Part shown: positions 58,697 to 64,000 of the stretch, one piece after another
How positions within the stretch are numbered: position 1 is the first letter of the stretch
Layout: every line of letters starts with the position of its first letter
Assembly: GCA_021927905.1 (NCBI GenBank)
Contig: BLLK01000020.1
Location: forward strand, 1,798,001 to 1,862,000
Reading direction: 5' to 3'
DNA length: 64,000 nt
Origin: Chaetoceros tenuissimus
Taxonomy: Eukaryota; Bacillariophyta; Thalassiosirophyceae; Chaetocerotales; Chaetocerotaceae
Notes under the pieces: generated by a model
What the model was told of the DNA's origin: nothing
Seen by the model: only the letters and a program-made list of their open reading frames with translations
Databases searched by the model: none
Made by a program: the position numbers and the translations under genes

Positions 58697-59182
58697 TGCT
58701 GAAAATATATGGACGTCAGAAGAGGAGACCTATGAACTTGTTGATGACCAAATTCTCTTTCTTTTTCAACAAGCGACTGTAGATGATTGATGGCTGATGA
58801 TAGAACCACAAATAAATGTAAAGGTAATAGAAGAAGACTGTCTGGAGTGGAAATAGTTGTACGTATTTATCCTTGAAGGTGATGGAGAGTAGGAACGTTT
58901 GTTTTGCAAAACTACAAACGGGTGGATTTTAAAAGTTAAGACTAAAATTCCTGAAGCAGTATACCAATTTAGCCAAGAGAATAAAGAAAAGTTCAAGTTT
59001 TGATTTGAGATTATCTATTATGAATGAAATATGTTTTCTATAATGTATTCATGATAGCTCTTTCTTTTAAAAAGAATTTTCTCTAATTATTTTGCACGAA
59101 ACAATCTTATTCAAGTTGTATAAGAACGAAGTAATTTGAGATTATTAAATTGATTTCAAGTACGGTCATCTCGAAACAAGAT
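58697..59182. other. FtsZ promoter and tRNA upstream region
   Basis: AT-rich, with no evident gene. Serves as upstream region of FtsZ (minus) and of tRNA-Ala (plus). A minus-strand frame at 58766-58996 lacks support. Confidence 0.4.
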
Positions 59183-59255
59183 GGGGGCTTAGCTCAGTTG
59201 GTAGAGCGTCTGCTTTGCATGCAGAAGGTCACGGGTTCGATTCCCGTAGCCTCCA
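59183..59255 (+). tRNA. tRNA-Ala (anticodon UGC)
   Basis: All arms fold: acceptor GGGGGCT/AGCCTCC with the G3-U70 pair that marks alanine tRNAs, D-arm GCTC AGTTGGTA GAGC, anticodon arm TCTGC TTTGCAT GCAGA with anticodon TGC, variable AGGTC, T-arm ACGGG TTCGATT CCCGT, discriminator A. No intron. No encoded CCA end, as expected in a nuclear gene (the sequence continues CAAC). A-box (TAGCTCAGTTGGTAG) and B-box (GGGTTCGATTCCC) promoter elements are present for RNA polymerase III. A TTTCTTTT stretch follows 8 bases after the end. Confidence 0.97.
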
Positions 59256-59943
59256 CAACTTTCTTTTAGTGTGCTTGTATCCTTCCACTTGCATATTTTC
59301 TTTTCATGGCTGTACCTCATTATGCTCTCGGACGCATAATTAATTACTTTTATCAATTGAAATCACTGGTCATCCCTTCCCTACTGTTATATTTTGCTTC
59401 TGGCATAAATACGCTCCTTCATATATGATTTCAAAACAAGATCAATCACGTTGATAGCTTCGGATACAATAACTCATCCATTGTCGCATCTCATTTCAAG
59501 TAGAAAACTGGTTTTGGTTTGAAGTGAAATCGTACGTGATGTATGTGGTTATGAAGATATATATGTCCATTCTCAAACTTTCAAATAATTTTTGTACATT
59601 AAAACTATATTGTCATTAGATGAGTAAGAAATCCTTCTTTGGATGTATCAGAAGTTTGAATCAATTACAACGTCTCAATTTTCATACTCATAATATCCAT
59701 TCGAACATTGATCTAATACTAATAAAATCTTTTTACTATGATTATTTTCTACCCACTGTTATTTTGTCATCTTCATGGCAAGCGATTGGTCATGGATAAG
59801 CATGTACAAATATAATATTTTCCCCATAAGTAAGTCAGTACATTAGTTTCATATCTATCCATCCACTAAGATCAAGGCTGTATTCAAATAAATACTTCTT
59901 TGGGATATCCCAAGCACTGATGTGTACAGAAAGAGCCCAATAT
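59256..59943. other. Intergenic region
   Basis: AT-rich. TTTCTTTT at 59263-59270 may end polymerase III transcription of the tRNA. I see no gene, repeat or RNA. Confidence 0.4.
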
Positions 59944-60384
59944 CTAGCTTCTTCTTCTGCAACAACAGCAGTACAAAAACATCAAGAGTACTGCGAGAAC
60001 TCCAACTCCGATTCCAATAGCCAACTCCTAAACAAGGGTAAAAGATGATTCGTGATCAGTTAGTAATCTTGCATATTTGTAACATTGTAACATCACTCAA
60101 TCATACCCTTCCTATAACTAGAGTTTCGACTGGAAACAAATAACATTTTTACTTACCTTGTTGTTTTCAAACCATTCCAAAGCCTTGTCCTTTTCTATAT
60201 TACAAGTGAGAGAAAATACATTATTTCCGTGAGAATCTAGGTTTAAGCAGAAATACAAATTCAATTTTGCTAGAAGATCTTACTTACCCTCGGTAATGTT
60301 CAAGAGTTGTCTCTTCATGGAGTCATCGAAAACGACAACTTCTTCATGATCCCATCCGTGTCTGAGGTAGTTATTCTGGTCCAT
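59944..60384 (-). CDS. 72-residue single-span membrane protein in three small exons
   Basis: Three exons, 60288-60384, 60157-60194 (38 bases) and 59944-60027, all with GTAAGT donors or close (GGTAAGT, GTAAGT) and YAG acceptors, join in frame: MDQNNYLRHGWDHEEVVVFD, DSMKRQLLNITEE, KDKALEWFENNK, ELAIGIGVGVLAVLLMFLYC, CCCRRRS. Seen: an acidic 53-residue front, one membrane span, then four cysteines and three arginines at the very end. The arginines set the C-terminus on the cytosolic side and the cysteines could be palmitoylated. I know no family with this layout. It is easily missed by gene finders because no exon exceeds 100 bases. Three consistent splice junctions and a hydrophobic span in one frame support it. 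Confidence 0.75.
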
Positions 60385-60761
60385 TTTGTGGGATATATGA
60401 GATTGTTGATAAATTCTATATGACTATGAATTCTTTGAGAAGATTCTTCAACTCGTAAAAGATGTATTCAATCGTTTGATGTTGTGTGTTTTGGTCGTTT
60501 ACCGTTTCCTAGAACTTCTTTCCTTGAAACTGTTCTGTCGAAAAATGGCGCGCTCCTACTCTATCTGGCTAGCTCAATAATAAGAAACCCGGACGAAAAT
60601 CATAGTAGTGGGACTACGTGCAAGATTCAACGTCCTAAAAATTTAGATATCTTCAAAATTTCGAGCTCACAATTATTTGTCTATGATTGCTTCTTGTAAA
60701 CAGAAGACTTCATGAGGAATCATTAACTGAATTAGATAGGTAGTACATTACAAAAACAAAT
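60385..60761. other. Divergent promoter region
   Basis: Lies between the small membrane-protein gene (minus) and the silaffin-like gene (plus). A GGCGCGC element is at about 60547. A plus-strand frame at 60484-60699 is unsupported. Confidence 0.4.
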
Positions 60762-62618
60762 ATGAACCTTAAAGTAGTACTAGCTCTTTTGCTTGGAGCT
60801 AGCATTGAACAAATTGTATGTGGAGAAGAAATAGATGCTTCAGACGTTTCAATATCAGCTGAAGATCGTAGGCGTCTTCAAGAGATTGAAAAGAAATTTT
60901 ACGATGATAAAGGTCAGGGTATGAATATGGTAAGTTTTGCCAAAAAATGAAAAAAATCTTTATTCTTTTGGGTACTACTCTCACACAGTAGTTCCATCTC
61001 TAAGAAATCCGAAATGCGAGAATCAGTAAAAGCATTGGAATCCGTATCTGCTTTCATTGATTGGAACAAATTGAAAGAGAATTACCTCATGGCATTTATG
61101 GCCGATCATGAACAGAGAGAGTCGAGAAGACGGCTAACAGAAAAAAGTTCGAAATCTCAAAAGTCACAATACTCAGGGAGTGCAGCAAACAAACTAATGA
61201 AAAAAGTGAAGAAAAAGAAAATGAGTACAAAGCAACGGACTTCTGATTCTCCTCAGGTAGTACATAATGGTGAAGATGTGACTACACATTATGACTCGGG
61301 CATTATAAAAACAATATATGGTGATAGTAAGGCGGATGGTATAAATTGCACAGATGTAGAATTAGTAGCTGAATTTTATGAAATGGATCAACACGAAGAA
61401 GACATGATGCAATCCCAACGCCGAACAAAATCTAGCAAAACTAATTATGTGTCCGAATATATTGTCAAAAAACGAAAAGAAAGCAAAGGAGCTTTGCTTC
61501 CAAAGGCCAAAGGACTGTCAGTATCAAAAGGGAAAGGTAGCAAAGAAAGTAAATCTTTGCAGAAAACTCAGAACGGGAAGGGATACAAAAGTAATAAATA
61601 TTCCAAGTCAAGTAAAAGTGCAAAGGGTGAAAGTAACTCAAAAAAGAAGAAAAAGATCAAAGTTTCAAAAAGCGCAAAAGATTCTTCTAGATTTGAAACA
61701 AAGATAGTGAATGTGTGCGAAGAAGTCAACACAGATGCACCGACACCTGACACTTCTTTTGCCCCATCAATATCTCATGCTCCATCTACTTCTGCTTCTC
61801 CCTCGGCAAGCCCAAGCATTTCATTTGCACCAACTAGATTTACGTCGTCGCCATCCAGCGTACCAAGTGTATCATCGATACCTTCATTGTCACCCTCAAC
61901 GCAACCTTCTTCGAATCCTAGTGTCAGTGTATCTGATAATCCAACTGGAGTTACACCACAACCAACAAAGACTGCTTCCGAAGCGCCTAGTAATAAACCC
62001 AGCAAAGATTTCACAATAAGTCCTGCACCAAGTATTTCATTTGCGCCGACGAGAGAAGATATATATAGATATAATGAGGGTGACTGCAGTGAAGAAAAGG
62101 AAGGACTCCAGTGTTCTGACCCAGATCTGAGGAAGATTTGTAATAGATATCATCCTCTTGGTTCGTTCAAAGAATGTTATCGACTCTGCAAACCCTCATT
62201 TTGTTGTATATATGATACCAATAATGAGTTTGCAGAGTCTTGTAGTGATGATGTCAACTGTGCTCAATATGCATATTGCTATATTATTTGGTTTCATTTT
62301 CATTCTACATTTGGTCCGGCAACTTATATCAAGCTCGAGCAGCACACAGAAGGACAAGAAGCCGATACTTTCTTCGATTTGCCAAGTAGCGTCGTGACTG
62401 ATAGAAATAACGAAGACTACGATTTTAACTTTGTGAAGGAACTGTACTTTCACCATTTCGATGGTGAAGGTGAAGGAAGTCAGTCCTTTGAAACTGCAAA
62501 ACAAAAATATGATCAACTAGGCGGTGACGCAACTAGAAACTTTGCGCAGCTCATGAGTGATCCTCAGTTATGGCAAGGAGCATATCCTGGTAGTGGGGAA
62601 GAAGAAGCAAGGAAATAA
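60762..62618 (+). CDS. Silaffin-like secreted protein, candidate silica cell-wall component
   Basis: Two exons, 60762-60929 and 61005-62618, in phase 0, give 593 residues. The acceptor CTCTAAG at 61004 is chosen since the CACAG 24 bases before would place a stop in frame. Residues 1-21 are a signal peptide (MNLKVVLALLLGASIEQIVC). Two RRRL sites, at 36-39 and 97-100, match the RXL cleavage motif of Thalassiosira silaffins. Residues about 196-285 are Lys/Ser-rich (KSNKYSKSSKSAKGE, SKKKKKIKVSKSAKDSS), like silaffin peptides whose lysines are modified by polyamines. Residues about 299-404 are Pro/Ser repeats (FAPSISHAPSTSASPSASPS) as in wall proteins. Residues about 417-483 form a Cys domain (CNRYHPLGSFKECYRLCKPS, FCC, CAQYAYCY), ten Cys. 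Role in silica deposition is inference. Confidence 0.8.
61422..61692 (+). other. Lys/Ser-rich segment (silaffin-like)
   Basis: Codes about 90 residues of which most are Lys, Ser, Gly, Asn or Ala, with repeated KxxK and SK pairs. In silaffins such lysine clusters serve as silica-targeting signals after entry in the secretory path. Composition, not alignment, supports this. Confidence 0.65.
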
Positions 62619-62786
62619 TACTAATAATTTCGTTTTTATTTCCACAACTTAAACTTATATCCAAAAGATGATATGGATGAACAAGAAATATATAGCACAG
62701 AGAAGTGAGAACTGTTGGTTTTGGACTTTGGGGTTAGCTTCCATCGACGAATTGAAATCATTTTTGAGGACATGCAAATTTCCCTT

Positions 62787-64000
62787 TTATGAAACTTGTT
62801 CTATTTTTTCAGTTACAAACCGAACCATTTCATCTGCTGTGGAAGTTGATGCATGATTGGCCCCGTAGAATTTTTCACGAATAGCTTTTGTTTTTGAAAA
62901 CATCTTCAAGGAGCTGTCGTAATCGTTCAAATCGAAATACACAAGACCCATGTTGTAATATGTAGTTGCTGTTTCAGGATGTTCCGTTCCATGGATTGTT
63001 TCCCAAATTTTGAGTGATTGTTCAAAGGTTTTCAACGCGCTAGAAGGATCTTTCTTCTCTCTTTGAAGGAGAGCGATATTGTTATAGCTGATCGCAACCG
63101 AGGGATGCATATCCGACCCATGGCAAGTTTTTCTAGTAAGCAAGGCTTTTTCGTAATATTCTATTGCACTTGCATAATCTTTCTTTTCTTGACAAACTCG
63201 ACCGACGTTGTCATAGGCATCAGCTGTGTATAAGTGTTCTTCGCCGTACAATTCCTTGTAAATACTGACACATTCTTGGAATTGCTCCAGGGCTCCATCA
63301 AAGTCTTTCAACTCCAGCTTAGCGCTTCCGACGTTGAACATGGCTGTCGCTGTTCTTTGGTGTCTGGACCCAAAAATTTCCTTATTCATCTCTTTACTCT
63401 TTACAAACCCCTCTAATGCTTCTTTGTACTCACCAAGATAGTAATGACCCGTTCCAATTGTCCCATAGCATGGTGCTTTACGGACTTTAAAGTCGAAATC
63501 GTGATAAGGAGCATTGTCAATCAAAGCAACTTCACGCTTGTAGAGCTTCATCGCCTCGTTGTTCTCACGAATATTACTAAAATAAGTCGCTACATAAAAT
63601 ATAAGGTCTGCAACCTGTCCTCGTTTTACCATCTCTTCTGGAGTATCACCATCTGTTACGGTTGCTTCTGCAGCTTCCAAGGCGTCAATTAGTGCTTCTT
63701 TTACCCATTTCTTCATGGAGATGTTGATTTCTGCATTCAATTCTTGAAATCCTGGTCCCTCTTGTACTAATCGAAGAATGTTATTCTTTCATATAATGTA
63801 CCATTGTTAGTCTTTTCCAAACCAAAAAAATTCGAATTAAAAAGTATGTGTACGAACCTTGTCCGTCTCAACTGATGCACTAGCATTTTCTACCTTTGTA
63901 TTGGCCAAAACTTGAAATAAATTGTCGATTCCCCATGAACCTCTCTCATCTCTTCCTTTCTTCATAGAAGCAAGAAGACTTTCTTCCTCCCTAGGGGGCA
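62787..64000 (-). CDS. Kinesin-light-chain-type TPR protein, 5' end outside window
   Basis: Two exons are seen, 63858 to beyond 64000 and 62787-63785, joined in phase 0 (VETDK then NNILRLVQEGPG). The intron has a GTTCGT donor and GAAAG acceptor, a weak consensus, but the frame fits. The C-terminal 330 residues hold about six TPR units of the 42-residue kinesin-light-chain type: APCYGTIGTGHYYLGEYKEA, ATAMFNVGSAKLELKDFDGA, ADAYDNVGRVCQEKKDYASA, AISYNNIALLQREKKDPSSA and ATTYYNMGLVYFDLNDYDSS. Each ends with a tail such as YGEEHLYTA or HGTEHPETA. Such repeats bind proteins, and are abundant in diatoms in proteins other than true kinesin light chains. No heptad coiled coil is seen. The partner is unknown. 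Confidence 0.75.

Noticed and set aside
60762-62618. Calling the wall protein a true silaffin
   Set aside because: Silaffins are defined by biochemistry and are poorly conserved; only composition and motifs support the link, so 'silaffin-like' is used.
1-64000. Mobile elements, viral remnants, CRISPR arrays or bacterial operons
   Set aside because: No reverse transcriptase, integrase, transposase, capsid-like frame, terminal repeats or regular spacer array was seen; genes are intron-bearing and independently arranged.

Overview
This window is nuclear DNA of a eukaryotic alga, almost certainly a centric diatom. The sequence is AT-rich. Its genes are split by short GT-AG introns, mostly 65 to 90 bases long. 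Two predicted products (DUF760/EF-hand protein, hexose-6-phosphate epimerase) start with a signal peptide ending in an 'ASAF'-like motif, A before F, the entry signal for the four-membrane plastid. There is a silaffin-like secreted protein, a mitochondrial-type FtsZ, the EFL GTPase used by some diatoms in place of EF-1alpha, and KAP3 of heterotrimeric kinesin-II. KAP3 points to a lineage that still makes flagellated gametes, which fits centrics. A Chaetoceros- or Thalassiosira-like species is plausible, but the species cannot be fixed from the sequence alone.

Layout. 1-8.6 kb: 3' part of a GlcNAc-transferase, CLP1, a small basic protein, an SPFH/HIR protein and a large membrane-anchored CRAL-TRIO protein. 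9-16.1 kb: BTB-BACK protein, MDP-1 phosphatase, PIF1 helicase with a BRCT domain, 2OG-Fe(II) oxygenase. 16.5-25.7 kb: a PDZ-PX-VPS9 Rab5 exchange factor, a GT2 glycosyltransferase, a plastid DUF760/EF-hand protein and KAP3. 26.8-33.5 kb: a 1.5-kb inverted repeat carrying two EFL genes with identical products, around a 3.7-kb spacer with a SPOUT methyltransferase, an IQ-motif protein and an ankyrin protein. 33.8-44 kb: CMC1-like protein, an internally duplicated membrane protein, VPS2/CHMP2, a hydroxylysine kinase-ITPase fusion, two membrane proteins and the plastid epimerase. 44.3-58.7 kb: a GRIP golgin with a huge charged repeat, a gene-poor 1.9 kb, a SEC14-like protein, an unknown protein, an EHD ATPase with a signal peptide, and FtsZ. 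59-64 kb: tRNA-Ala(UGC), a 72-residue membrane protein, the silaffin-like protein and a TPR protein running off the end.

The genes do not form operons. Several products share a membrane-traffic theme (VPS9 exchange factor, VPS2, GRIP golgin, two SEC14-like proteins, EHD ATPase, SPFH protein), and two concern organelle or membrane division (EHD ATPase and FtsZ, convergent neighbours). Their clustering may be chance.

The strongest leads are the silaffin-like protein, the hydroxylysine kinase-ITPase fusion, the EFL palindrome, the signal-peptide EHD ATPase, and the duplicated membrane protein whose first repeat extends upstream of its first ATG. I found no transposon, viral remnant or CRISPR array. 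All splice junctions were inferred by eye from frame, GT-AG consensus and remembered family alignments.
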